Shown here: positions 16,412 to 29,500 of the stretch, piece by piece
How the letters are laid out: the number at the start of each line of letters is the position of its first letter
Position numbering within the stretch: position 1 is the stretch's first letter
Assembly: GCF_015355755.1 (NCBI RefSeq)
Contig: NZ_JACVEE010000001.1
Location: forward strand, 124,001 to 188,000
Reading direction: 5' to 3'
DNA: 64,000 nt
Source: Nocardia sp. XZ_19_385
GTDB lineage: Bacteria; Actinomycetota; Actinomycetes; Mycobacteriales; Mycobacteriaceae
The notes under the pieces: model-generated
Told to the model about the DNA's origin: nothing
The model's input: the letters and a program-made list of their open reading frames with translations, nothing else
The model's database searches: none
Translations under genes and position numbers: made by a program

Positions 16412-17533
16412 ATGTCCGCCGAGCCATTCGAGGTCAGCATCACCGAAGCCGAGATCGCGGACCTGTGTGAGCGATTGCGACGCACACGGTGGCCCGAGCG
16501 CGAGCCGGTGGACGACTGGTCACAGGGGTTACCGCTGGCGTATGCGCAGGAGCTGTGCCGCAGCTGGGCCGAGGACTACGACTTCGGGTTCGCCGAGCGG
16601 CTGAACGTGTTCCCGCAGTACCGCGACACAATCGACGGACTGGGCATCCACTTCCTGCACGTCCGCTCGCCGGAGCCGGACGCGTTCCCGCTCGTGCTCA
16701 CGCACGGGTGGCCGGGTTCGGTGCTCGAGTTCCTGGAGATCCTCGGCCCGCTGACCGACCCGCGCGCGCACGGCGGTGACCGGGCGGACGCATTCCACGT
16801 GGTCGCGCCGTCGTTGCCCGGGTACGGCTGGAGTGACAAGCCGTCGACGACCGGGTGGAACATCACGCGCATCGCGCGCGCCTGGGACACGTTGATGGTT
16901 TCGCTGGGTTACGAGCGGTACGGCGCGCAGGGCGGTGACTGGGGTTCGGCGGTGTCCGGTGCGCTGGGCGAGGTGGCGCCCGAGCGGGTCGCCGGCGTGC
17001 ACCTGAACCTGGGGTCCGTGGCGGCGGGCACGTTCGACGACCCGACGTCCGCGGAGCTGGCGAACCTCCGGGCCGAGAAGGAGTTCCAGCGCACCGGCCG
17101 GGGATACTCGGCGATCCAGGCGACTCGGCCGCAGACCCTCGGCTACGGCCTCACCGACTCCCCGGCAGGCCAGGCCGCCTGGATCGCCGAGAAGTTCTGG
17201 GCCTGGACGGACAACAACGGCCACCCCGAGGACGCGTTGACGCGGCGGCAGATCCTCGACGAGATCTCGGTCTATTGGTTCACCGCGTCGGCCACGTCGT
17301 CGGCGCGCCTGTACTGGGAGAGCTTCGCCAACTTCCGGGACAAGGTGACCGCACCGTCCGGCCTGTCGGTCTACCCGCGCGACATAACCCGCCCGTCGAG
17401 GCGGGAGGCCGAGCGGCGGTTCACCGATCTGCGCTGGTTCGAGGAGCTGCCGCATGGTGGCCACTTCGCTGCGCTGGAGCAGCCGGAGTCGCTGGTCGAG
17501 CAGGTGCGCGGGTTCTTCCGCCTGTTCCGCTGA
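16412..17533 (+). CDS. Epoxide hydrolase (alpha/beta hydrolase with EHN domain)
   Basis: 373 aa. The N-terminal EHN domain is visible from residue 5 to about 110 (ITEAEIADLCERLRRTRWPE, then DFGFAERLNVFPQYRDTIDGLGIHFLHVRS). The catalytic domain follows with the oxyanion motif LTHGWPGS, the nucleophile elbow AQGGDWGSAVS (Asp nucleophile) and the terminal GGHFAALEQPE (catalytic His). A Tyr-rich lid lies between. This is the set found in soluble/juvenile-hormone-type epoxide hydrolases, which open epoxides to diols. The ATG at 16412 follows AGTAAGGAGCCCTGCC, a strong ribosome site. It ends at a strong hairpin shared with the convergent NRPS gene. Confidence 0.9.
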   Translation: MSAEPFEVSITEAEIADLCERLRRTRWPEREPVDDWSQGLPLAYAQELCRSWAEDYDFGFAERLNVFPQYRDTIDGLGIHFLHVRSPEPDAFPLVLTHGWPGSVLEFLEILGPLTDPRAHGGDRADAFHVVAPSLPGYGWSDKPSTTGWNITRIARAWDTLMVSLGYERYGAQGGDWGSAVSGALGEVAPERVAGVHLNLGSVAAGTFDDPTSAELANLRAEKEFQRTGRGYSAIQATRPQTLGYGLTDSPAGQAAWIAEKFWAWTDNNGHPEDALTRRQILDEISVYWFTASATSSARLYWESFANFRDKVTAPSGLSVYPRDITRPSRREAERRFTDLRWFEELPHGGHFAALEQPESLVEQVRGFFRLFR

Positions 17534-17537
17534 CGGT

Positions 17538-17577
17538 CCGGGTGCGACCAGTCCCCGCAGGTTCTGGTCGCACCCGG
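17538..17577. terminator. Strong bidirectional hairpin terminator
   Basis: Perfect 14-bp arms CCGGGTGCGACCAG (17538-17551) and CTGGTCGCACCCGG (17564-17577) with a 12-nt loop, between the stops of the epoxide hydrolase (17533) and the NRPS (17592). Confidence 0.75.
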
Positions 17578-17591
17578 AAACCGGGTGACGG

Positions 17592-20500
17592 TCACATGAG
17601 GTCGTGCAGCATTCGGCCTACCAGACTCATGGTTTCCGGCCGGTCGAAGTCGCCGTGGGCACAGTCCATTTCGATGACTTCGATGCGGCCGCCGATGTAG
17701 GAGCGCCAGGCTTGTTCGAGCTCGCGCTCGACGTCGGCTCGGCGGTTTCCGGTCACGTCGAGGGTGGCGCCGAAGACCGTCAGGTCGCCGTCGTAGAAGG
17801 GTGAGGTGTAGCCCTCCCACAGTTTGCAGTTGTTGACGAGCACCTTTGTCAGACGCTGCACCAACTCCTGGATGACGGGGGCCTCGAGCTGGTCCCCGAA
17901 CCGGTCGTCGGCCCAGGCCTGGATACCGGCCATGGCTTGCTCATCGGTGATGTCGGCGTCCGCGATCGCGCCCTGCGGCGGCTCGCTGTCCAGGACACCC
18001 ACGAATCCCACCGGGATTCCACGCCTGGACAATTCGGCCGCCATCGCCTGCGCGACGACGCCGCCGTAGGACCAGCCGAGCAGGTGGTAGGGCCCCTCGG
18101 GCTGGATGGTCCGCATCCGATCGATGTAGTCCGCCACCATCTCCTGCATGGAGCCCGCGGTCGGCCCGCCATCCAGACCACGCGATTGGATGGCGTACAC
18201 CGGCCGGTCGGGCAGCTGCCGTCCGAGGTGCTGGTAGAACCAGCCGAGGCCGCCACCCGGGTGCAGGCACCACAGCGGCTCGCGCGAGCCCGAACTCTTC
18301 AGCATCAGGACCGGATCGAAGTCCGTGCCGGCGACGCCGCCTTCGCCGAGCCGGGTCGCGAGCTCGGCGACGGTGGGCGCGTCGAAGATCAACCGGACCG
18401 GGACGTCGACGCCGACCACCGCCCTGATCCGGCTGGTGAGGCGAGTGGCCAGCAGGGAGTGCCCGCCGAGCGCGAAGAAATCGTCGTCGATGCCGACGCG
18501 GTCGAGTCCGAGGATCTCGGCGAACAACTCCGTCAGCGTCCGCTCCCGCTCGGTGCGTGGACCGCGATACTCGTTGCCGGACAACAACTCCGGGTCGGGC
18601 AGCGCGGCGCGGTCGATCTTTCCGTTGGCCGTCAACGGCATGCTGTCCAGCGCGAGCACCGTGGCGGGCACCATGAACTCCGGCAGTCGCTCCCCCGCCC
18701 ACCGGCGGACCTCGGCGGCGAGCAGTCCGGCCTGCGGGCTGTTGGCGTACCGCGCCGGTTCGGCGAGGGACTCCTCGGGCAGGTACACGCCGGTCAGCGG
18801 CCGCTCCGCCACGGTGGCGGCGTCGAGGAAGACCGCCTCCATCTGGCCCGTGGTGGCCGACCAGGTGACCGCCGTGGTGTAGCCGAACCGCTCGCCGAGT
18901 ACGTGCAGGTCCTCGGGCAGCAGGCCGATGTCGAGCCGCGCGGCGTGGTCGCCGACTATGCCCTCGAAACCGACCGCGGACGCAGCGTCCGGCCCGTCGG
19001 CGAGCACCGGCCGGCCCGCCTGGATCTGCTGCACAGCCTCGATCTGACCCGTCAGCCCGGCGTGCGGGATTCCGGTGACCCGAAGGCCGCCGGGGCGCCG
19101 GTCGCGCAGCAGCGCGTGCAGCCAAACATGGTCGCGGAACTCGGCTTTGGGCGTTTCGGCGACCGACAGCGGTGCCGCCGGAGCCTTACGCAGGACCACG
19201 TCGTACCGGTACCGCGTGAGCTCGTTCACCGCGTATCCGCGTTTGAGCTCGACGTCGACGGCCTCGAAGTCGAGGACGCGGGCCAGCGCCGGGAAGTACT
19301 CGGGCGCGAGCAGCAACTCCTGCTCGGCGGCGATGTCCCGCTTGACCCGATCGAGCACCGCCGCGGGTTCCTCGCCGCCGTTGCGCGCGATCTGGACCGC
19401 GGTGCTGAACTCCGTCAGCAGCGCCAGGTTCCGGACGTCGCCGATGAACACCGCGCCACCGGGGGCCAGCAGCCGCAGGATCCCGTCGAGTACTCGGCGC
19501 AGGTACTGCTCACCGGGGAAGTACTGGATGACCGAGTTCAACACCACGGTGTCGAAGTAGTTCTCCGGCAGCCCGTCGGTGTGGTCGGCGCCCCGCACGC
19601 TCAGCTCGACCCGGCCGACCCAGTCCTCCTCCAGCTCGCCGAGGCGGCGCCGCAGCGTATCGATGGTCGCGGCGGAAAAGTCCGTCGCCCAATACTCTTC
19701 GCAGTCCGGGGCCACCTGCGACAGCAGCAAGCCGGACCCGACGCCGATCTCCAGCACGCGCCGCGGCGCGAGCCCGCGAATCCGCTCGACCGTGGCGGAC
19801 TGCCAAATCCGCATCTGATCCAGCGCGATCGCACCGCCGGTGTAGCTGCTGTTCCAGCCGCCGAAGTCCGCGTCGAACGGCACACCGCCGTCGTCCGCAG
19901 CGCCGTCGGGTTCGCCTGTGGCGGAATACAGTTCGTCGTAGACCCGCAGCCACTGGCCGACCAGTTCGTCTTCACCGACGGCCGGTCCGGAGCGCTCGGG
20001 CACCACGTAGCCGATCAGCTGTTTGCCGCCGGTATCGGTCTCCCGTGCGACCACCACCGCCTGCGAAACCCCGGGGTGTTGTGCCAGCACGTTCTCCACC
20101 TCGCCGGGCTCCACCCGGAAGCCGCGGATCTTGACCTGATCATCGACCCGGCCGACGAACTCGATCGTGCCGGCCGGGGTCCACCGCACCACGTCGCCGG
20201 TGCGGTAGAGCCGCCCGCCCGTGGGGTCGAAGGGGTCGGCCACGAATCGGGACGCGGTCAAACCGGACCTGCCCCGGTAGCCGCGCGCCAATTGCGCTCC
20301 GGCGATGTACAACTCGCCGGAAACGCCGGCCGGGACCGGACGCAAGCCCGAATCCAGGACGAACGCGCGCATGTTCCCCAGCGGCCGCCCGATGGGCACC
20401 GCGCCCTCCGGGTCCGGGCCAACGGCGAAGGTCGTCGCGAACACCGTGGTCTCGGTCGGGCCGTAGCCGTTGACCAGTTCGACCTCGGTGGCGACGGCGC

Positions 20501-23500
20501 GGAACCTGCGCACCAGATCCGCGGAAAGCTCCGCACCACCGGCGATCACCTGGGTCACACCGTCGAATGCGTTGCCGGGCAATGCTTCGGCCCGCTCCAG
20601 CAACACCGAAAGCAGCGCAGGTGTCGCGAAAAGTCGTGTCACCGAATGCTTCCCGACCAGTTCGAGCATCTCCCCTGGGTCCGAACGCGACTCGCGCGCC
20701 AGCACCAAGCCGCCACCGGCGCACAGGGCCGCCCACATTTCGTAGGTCGAGGCGTCGAAAGCCATCGACGAATGCACGAGTACACGTTCGTCGGGGCCGG
20801 TCAACCAGCCTTGAGAAACATGCGTCGCCACGTTGCGATGCGTGATACCAACGCCTTTCGGCACACCGGTCGAACCGGAGGTGTAGATCACATACGCCAG
20901 GTTCTGTGGCCGCACAACCGGGCGGCATCCGGTCACCACGCCCGCAACTTCGGGTTCGTCCAGATACAGGCACGGCACGGAGGTGTCCGGCAGGGCCTCG
21001 GCGGTGTCGCGCTCGGTCACCATGACGACCGGTGCGGCATCGGAGAGCATGAATGCCAGCCGATCCGACGGATACGCCGGATCGATCGGCAGATACGCAC
21101 CACCCGCCTTCCACACCGCGAGCAACGCCACGATCAACTCCACCGACCGCGGCACCGCGACGGCGACGACGCTGTCCGGCACCACACCAAGGGAATTCAG
21201 CGTTTCCGCCAACCGCCCGGCGCGGGCGTCGAGCTCCCGATACGACACCTCGACACCGGCGCAGACCACGGCGACCGCCGCTGGCGTCCGAGCCGCCTGC
21301 GCCTCGAACAACCCGACGAGGGTCCCGTCCGGAGCGAGCTCGATCGTCCGGTCGTTCCACCGGCGCAACACCGTCTCGCGTTCGTCGGCGTCGAGGACAT
21401 CGATAGACCCCACCGCCGCACCAGGATCCGTCGCTATCGCCCGCACGACGCGCACGAACCGCGCTGCCAGCGCCTGCACTGTCGACCGGTCGAACAGGTC
21501 GGTCGCGTACTCGATGAGCCCGCTCCACGGCATGCCTGCCGGCGTGTCGGCGATATTGAAGAACAGGTCGAATCGCGAGGCGGCCAGGGACGCGTTGTAC
21601 GGCTCGAAACCGACGCCGGGCAGCTCGAGGTTGGCCAGGCTGTTGTTCTGGAACGCCAGGGTCACCTGGAACAGCGCGTGATGGGCCGCCGAACGCGTCG
21701 GGTTGAGCAGCTCCACGAGCAAATCGAACGGCGCGTCCTGATTCTCGTACGCGGCCAGCGCTTTCGCCCTGACCTGGCCGAGGATCTCGGTGAACGCCGC
21801 GCCCGGGGACAGTCGCGTCCGCAGCACCCAGGTGTTGACGAAGAAGCCCACCAGGTCCGCCAGCGCCTCGTCGGTGCGGCCCGCGATCGGCGAGCCGAGC
21901 GGAATATCCTCGCCCGCACCGAGTTTGAACAGCAGCACGGCCAGCGCCGACTGCAGCACCATCGATACCGTCGCGCCCTCCCGGGCCGCCAGCCGCTCCA
22001 CGCCGGCCCGCAGTTCGGCATCGATGTCGAACAACACCATGTCGCCGCGATAGCTCGCCACCCGTGGGCGCGGGCGATCGGCCGGCAGGCGCAACTGCTC
22101 GGGCAGGTCCGCGAGTTCGGTGCGCCAGTACTCGAACTGCCGCGCCAGCAGGCTCCCTGGCTCGTCGGCCGAACCGAGCAGATCCTGTTGCCAGAGCGTG
22201 TAATCCACGTACTGCACGGGCAACGGCTCCCACTGCGGCGCCCGCTGCCCGAGTCGGGCAGCGTAGGCCACCGACAGGTCCCGCAGCAGCGGCGCCATCG
22301 ACCAGCCGTCCCCGGCGATGTGATGGACCACCAGCACCACCACACAGTCCGGCGTGCCTGGCCGAATCACGGTGACCCGCAGCGGGATCTGACTGGACAG
22401 GTCGAAGCCGTAGCGCACGGCCGTGGCCACCGCCGAATCCAGCTCGGCGGGGTCCGCGTCGGCGACGACCACGGGAGCCTCGACCGAGTCCAGGTCGAGC
22501 ACCCGCTGTGCCGGGATGCCGTCGGCTTCGACGAACACGGTGCGCAGGCTCTCGTGCCTGGCGATCACATCGCCGATCGCCGCGCGCAAGACCGCCACAT
22601 CCAACCCGCGCATCCGCACCGCGAGCGGAATGTTGTAGGTCGCCGACGGCCCTTCCAACCGGTGAATGAACCAGAGCCGCCGCTGCGCGTACGACGCCGG
22701 AATCACCTCGGGGCGAGACCGGACCGCCAGCGGGGCGCGCAGCTGCGCGCCGGCGTCGAGCCGGGTCGCCAGCAGCGCCACTGTCGGCGCGTCGAAGACC
22801 GCCCGGATCGGCACCTCGATGCCGAGCACCGCCCGGATCCGGCTGGCCAGGCGGGTCGCCAGCAGGGAATGGCCGCCGAGCTCGAAGAAGTTGTCGTCCA
22901 CGCCGATCCGGTCGCGACCGAGCACCTCACCGAACAGCTCGGCCAGCACCCGCTCGTCGTCGCCGCGCGGCGCGCGGTACTCCGCCGACGAGGCGAACTC
23001 CGGCGCGGGCAGCGCCCGGACGTCGAGCTTTCCGCTCACGGTCAACGGCACCGAGTCGATCACCAGCACCGCGGCGGGCACCATGTACTCCGGCAGCCGC
23101 CGTGCGGCGTGCTCGCGTACCTGTCCCCCGTCCGGCCGGACGCCGTCGCGCTCGGCCAGCACATAGCCGACCAGCTGCTTGCCGCCGTTGCCGGTGTCGT
23201 GCGCGACGACGATCGCCCGCGACACCGAGGGATGCTCCGCGAGCACCCTTTCGACCTCGCCGGGCTCGATCCGGAATCCCCGGATCTTGACCTGATCGTC
23301 GACGCGGCCGAGGAACTCCACCTGCCCGTCGCGATTCCAGCGCACCACGTCGCCGGTGCGATACAGCCGCCCGCCGGACGGATCGAACGGGTCGGCCACG
23401 AACCGGGCGGCGGTCAGCGCCGCACGGCCGAAATAGCCACGGGCCGTTTGGGCTCCGGCCAGATACAACTCACCCGCGACTCCGACCGGGACCGGCCGCA

Positions 23501-26500
23501 GCCACGAATCCAGCAGCAACGCACGCACATTCGTCAAAGGACGACCGATCGGAACCGACCCGTCCGTCGCACCCCGGTCGGCGACACATACCGTCGCGAA
23601 CACCGTGGCCTCTGTCGGCCCGTAACCGTTTACGATCTCGATCTCGGGCGCGAGTTCCCACAGCCGCCGCGCCAGCGCGGTGGTCACTTCCGCGCCGCCG
23701 ACGACCGCTTGGGCCAGGCTGCGCAACGGCCGGCCCGGCGCGGTCTCCACGCGGTCGAGCAGTGCGGGCAGCAGGCCCGGCGTCGAGAACACCCGCGTCA
23801 CCGACCTGGATTCGATCAACTCGACCATTTCGGCCGGGTCCGAACGCAATTCACCGGTCAGCACGAGCGTGTGGCCGCCGCACAGCGTCGGCCAGATCTC
23901 GTAGGTGGAGACGTCGAACGACACCGACGTGTGCATGAGCACGCGCTCGTTCGGACCGGTAGACCACCGCTGGCTCACCAGATTCGCCACGTTGTGATGC
24001 GTGACGGCAACGCCCTTGGGCACACCGGTCGACCCGGAGGTGTAGATCAGGTACGCGAGGTTGTCCGGCCGGACCGCCGCCCGGTCGACTCGTTCCGCCG
24101 CTTCGGTGAGTTCCAGCGTGTCCAGGTGCAGGTGCGGAATCGCCGTGTCGGGCAGAATGCCCGCGGTTGCGTGATCGGTCAGTACCACGACCGGTGCGGC
24201 GTCGGTGAGGATGAACGCCAGCCGATCCGAGGGATAGGCCGGGTCGATCGGCAGATACGCACCGCCCGCTCGCAACACCGCGAGCAGCGCCACGATCAAC
24301 TCCACCGACCGAGGAACCGCGACGGCGACGACGCTGTCCGCCCCGACGCCACGCGAAACCAGCTCCCGCGCAAGGAGATCGGCGCGGTGAGCGAGATCCC
24401 GATACGTCACCTCGGTGTCGGCGTCCAGCAGGGCGACCGCCTCCGGCGACCTGAGCACCTGGGCCTCGAACATGCCCACCAGAGTGCGGCCGGGCTCGAT
24501 CGCGGCGGCGGTGTCGTTCCACAGTCGCAGCACCAGCTCGCGTTCGTCGGCGCCCAGCAGGTCCACCGAGCGCACCGGCGCGTCCGGGTCGGTCGCCACC
24601 TGCCGCAGAATCCGGCCCAGCCGCCCGGCCAGCGCCTCGACCGTCGGCCGATCGAAGGAGCCGGGGCGGTACTCGAATTGCAGAGTCAGGGTCGGCGCGG
24701 TGTTCGCGATGACCGTCAGCGGGTAGTGCGTCGGCGCGTTCGGGCGCGAGTCGCGCAGGGCGAGACCGCCGGTATCCGCGACCGCCCCGATACCGGCGTG
24801 ATCGACCGGGTAGGACTCGAACACGAGGAGGGTGTCGAACAGGACTTGCACGCCGACGGCCCGATGGATCTCGCTCAGGCCGACATGGTGGTAGTCGAGC
24901 AGGGTCGTCTGGCGGGCCTGCAGGTCGGTCAGCAGGTCGGCCAGCGTGTCCGCCGCGCCGAAACGCACCCGGACGGGCACGGTGTTGATGAACAGGCCGA
25001 CCATCGAGTTCACACCGGCAATCTCCGGCGGGCGACCCGACACGGTGGCCCCGGCGATCACGTCGTGGCTGCCCGTCGCCGCGGCGAGGACAATCCCCCA
25101 CCCGCCCTGCACGATGGTGCTCAAAGTGATCCCGAGCTCCGCCGAGCGCCGGGACAGTGCCGCGGCAGTCTCCGGCGACAGCGGCACCTCGATGCGCGCC
25201 ACCTCCGGCAGCGCCGCCGTATCGGGCTGATCTGTTCCGCGCACGCTGTCGGCGAGCAGGGTCGGCTCGTGCACGCCGTCGAGCTCCCGGCGCCAAGCCT
25301 GCACGCCCGCCTCGAAGTCCTGCTCCCCCAACCACTTCAGGAAGTGCTTGTACTCGGCGGCGGGCGCGGGCGCGCCGGAACCGCCGTAGCGAGCGAACAG
25401 GTCCACGATCAGCAGCGGCAACGACCACCCGTCCAACAGCACGTGATGCGCTGTCAGGACCAGCTCGGAGCGGTTCGGGCCGGTCCGCACCACCATCAAC
25501 CGGAGCAGCGGCGGCACCGTCATATCGAAGTGCGCGTCCCGGTCCTCGGCGAGCAGCCGCTCCAGCGCCGCCTCCCGTTCGCCGTCCGGCAGCTCACGCA
25601 AATCGACTACCCGCCAGGGCAATTCCGCCTCGTCGAGGACGACCTGAATCGCGTCGCCGCGCCGATCGGTGACGAACCCGACGCGCAGGTTCTCGTATCG
25701 ATCCAGCAGTCCCTGCCCGGCCGAGCGCATCCGCTCGACATCCACCTCGCCGACCAGGCCGAGGACGATCTGCATGTGGTAGGCGTCGAAGCCCGCACCG
25801 GCCAGTTCCTGATGGAACAGCAAGCCCGACTGCATCGACGTCAACGGCCACACGTCGGTGAGGCCCGGATACCGCTGTTCCAGCACCTCGATTTCGCTTT
25901 GATCGAGGTTCGGCGCCAGCACGTCCGAGGGGGTCAGCCCGCCGCCGCCCGCCGAGATATGCGCGACGAGCCCGTCGACCGCCTCCCGCCAGAGCGCCGC
26001 CAGCTCCTGGAGCTCGGACTCGCCGATGATCGCCGTGGGCGAGGCGAAGATGGCTTGCAGCACCGGTCCTTCGGCGGTGTCGAGCACGATCGTGTTCACA
26101 TCGAGGGCGGCCAGCGCGGGCGTCGACCCCATCGCCGGATCCATCGGCGTGGTCAGCTGTTCGGCCTGGACCGAAGGCGTCCAGCCCGCGCCGCGCAGCC
26201 GGTTCGGCAGCAGATCGGTCGAGGTGAACCGGCCGAGATAGTTGAAGCCGATCTGCCCGGCCGAATACGGTTGCAGCGCTTGGGCCGTCTCGGGGTTCAG
26301 GTAGCGCAGCAGCCCGTAGCCCACACCCTTGCCGGGCACCGCCCGCAACTGCTCTTTCACCGATTTGACGAGTGCGCCGACGGCCGGCCCGCCGGCGCGC
26401 AGCTCGGTCCAGTCCACTCCGGACGCGGTCACCCGCACCGGGTACATGCTGGTGAACCACCCGACCGTCGTCGAAAGGTCGGCGCCGGGCACGGTGTCCT

Positions 26501-29500
26501 CCTCGCGCCCGTGCCCCTCCAGCCGGATCAGCACCGACTCCTCGTGCACACCGTCGAGCTCGCGCCAGCGTCGCACGGCCGTCGCCAAGGCGGCCAGCAG
26601 CCCGTCCTCGGCGCTGGCGTGGAAGGCCGCGGGCAGTGCGGTGAGCAGTATCTCGGTGTCGGGCACCGGAATACGGACGAGGGCGTGCCCCACGTCGGCC
26701 ACGAGGTCGATCGCCGGGTTCAGTGGCCTGCTGCCGAGCAGCGGATCGGGTCCGTCGAGAACCGAACGCCACCAGGGCAACTCGGCCACCCGTTCGGGGC
26801 GGGCCGCCTGCTCGACCAGTCCATGGCCCCAACGGCGCAGGGAGGTTCCGGTCCTCGGCAGCACCGGCGTGCGTCCGGCCGACACCTCCTGCCACGCATT
26901 GGCGAAGTCGGGCAGCAGGATTCGCCACGAGACGCCGTCGACGGCCAAGTGATGCGCTACTACGGCCAACCGGCCCGCCTTGTCCGGCCCTGCGTCGAAC
27001 CACACGAACTGCGCCATCACTCCGGCGCCGGGCGCCAACCGCTGTACCGCGGCCGCCATCTCCGACATCACCGACCCGGCCGTCTCCGAGGACACCGGCA
27101 CCTGGGTCACCAGCTGCTCCACGTTCACCGAGCCCGCCGGCGCCACGTCCAGTCCGGGCCCGCGCTCGTCGTCGACCAGCCGCGATCGCAGCACGTCATG
27201 GCGGTCGAGCACCGCCGACAACGTGGCCACCAGGCCCGCCCGATCGATGCCTACCGGCAGGTCGAGCACCATCATCTGCGTGAAACTGTCGAATTCGCCG
27301 CCCAATTCGCGCACGAAGCGCGCGACCGGCAGCAGCGGCATCCACCCGGTTCCACCGCCGGGCAGCTCCGCGAGTACCGGCGCTGCCGCGTCCCGCCCGC
27401 TCGCCACCGCGGCCAGCGCCGCGGCCGTCTGGTGCTCGAACACCTCGCGCGGGCTGATCTCCACGCCCAGTTCCCGGGCCCGCGCCACCACCTGGATGGA
27501 CCGGATGCTGTCTCCGCCCAGCTCGAAGAAGCTGTCGTCCACGCCGACTCGATCCAGGCCGAGGACCTCCGCGAAGACCGTGACCAGCACGCTCTCCGCC
27601 GGCGACGCCGGCGCGCGGTAACGGCGCGTCGAGGTCACCTCGGGGTCGGGCAGGGCCTTGCGATCCAGTTTTCCGTTCGCGGTCAGCGGCATCACGTCGA
27701 GCACCATCACGGCCGCCGGCACCATGAAGTCGGGCAGGCGCTCGGCCAAGAACTCCCGGATCTCTCCGCCGTCGGCCCGGTCTGCCACCACATAGCCGAT
27801 CAGCTGTTTGCCGCCGGTCTCGGTGTCACGGGTGACGACCACCGCCTGTGAGACCGAGGGATGTTGCGCCAGTACGGATTCGATCTCTCCGGGTTCGACG
27901 CGGAAGCCACGGATCTTGACCTGATCGTCGACGCGTCCGACGAACTCCAGCGCTCCCGCCGAGGTCCAGCGCACCACGTCCCCGGTGCGATACAACCGGC
28001 CGCCCGCCGGATCGTTCGGGTCGGCGACGAACCGTGAGGCCGACAAGCCCGGCCGGCCCTGATATCCGCGTGCCAGCTGCGCACCGGCCACATACAACTC
28101 ACCGGCGATGCCGATCGGGACCGGCCGCAGCCACGAATCCAGCACGTACGTGCGCATATTCGCCAAGGGCCGCCCGATCGGCACCGAGCTCGCCGAATCC
28201 GCGTCCGCGGGGAAGGTGGTGGCGAACACGGTGGTCTCGGTGGGCCCGTAGCCGTTGAGCACCTGCACGTCCGCGGCCGTGGCCCGGACCCTCCGCACCA
28301 GTGCCGCGGAAAGCTCCGCGCCGCCGGCGATCACCTGTGCGAGACCCTGGAACGGATTGCCGGGCAGCGTTTCCGCGTAGTCGAGCAGCACGGCCAACAG
28401 TGCGGGAGTAGCGAAAAGTCGTGTCACCGAGTGGTTCTCGACCAGGTCGAGCATTTCGCGCGGATCCGAACGCAATTCACCCGCCAGCACCAGACCGGCA
28501 CCGGCGCACAGGGCCGCCCACATTTCGTAGGTCGAGGCGTCGAAAGCCATCGACGAGTGCACGAGCACCCGCTCGGCGGGGCCGGTCAACCAACCCTGCG
28601 AAACGTGGTTCACCACGTTACGGTGCGTGATACCAACGCCTTTCGGCACACCGGTCGAACCGGAGGTGTAGATCACGTACGCCAGGTTCTGCGGTGCGGC
28701 ACCGGAGACCGCGGGCTGCGCTGCCTCGGCGGGATCGAGCGCGTCCAGATACAGCGGTGCCGTGGTGTCGGGCAGGATGCTCGCGGTGGCGCGGTCGGTC
28801 ACCACGACGACCGGTGCGGCATCGGACAGAATGAACGCCAGCCGATCCGACGGATACGCCGGATCGATCGGCAGATACGCACCACCCGCCTTCCACACCG
28901 CGAGCAGCGCCACGATCAACTCCACCGACCGCGGCAGCGCGACCGCGACGACGCTGTCCGAGCCCACGCCACGCGCCCGCAACACCCGCGCCAACTGCGC
29001 GGCTCGGCTGTCGAGTTCGCGATACGACACCGCGCTGTCCCGGAAAAGCAGAGCGTTCGCATCCGGCGTGCGGGCGACCTGCGCCTCGAACAGCCCGACG
29101 GCGGTGCTGCCGGGGACGTCGAGAGCGGTGTCGTTCCAGCGGCGCAGCACCAGGTCACGCTCGTCGGCGCCGAGCAGGTCGATCGAGACCACCGGCACCG
29201 CCGGGTCGGCCACGACCTGCCGCAGGATGCGCACCAGCCGGCCCGCCATCGCCTCGACGGTGGCACGATCGACGTCGTCGGTGCGGTACTCGAGGTACAG
29301 CGTCAACGTCGGTTCGGCGCCGGCGATGACCGTCAGCGGATAGTGCGTCGCGGCATTCGGCCGCAAATCGGTGATCGCTATCCCGCTGGCGTCGGTGACC
29401 TCGGCGATCCCGGCGCGGTCCACGGGGTAGGACTCGAACGCGATCAGCGTGTCGAACAGGACGGACACCCCGGCGGCCTGGTGGATCTCGCTCAGGCCGA

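Noticed and set aside
17937..27851. Very long plus-strand open frame (over 3300 codons) opposite the NRPS
   Set aside because: It is the antisense of NRPS codons with high GC at third positions, which removes stops. The translation is Arg/His/Gln-rich with no domain, and the minus strand shows all NRPS motifs.
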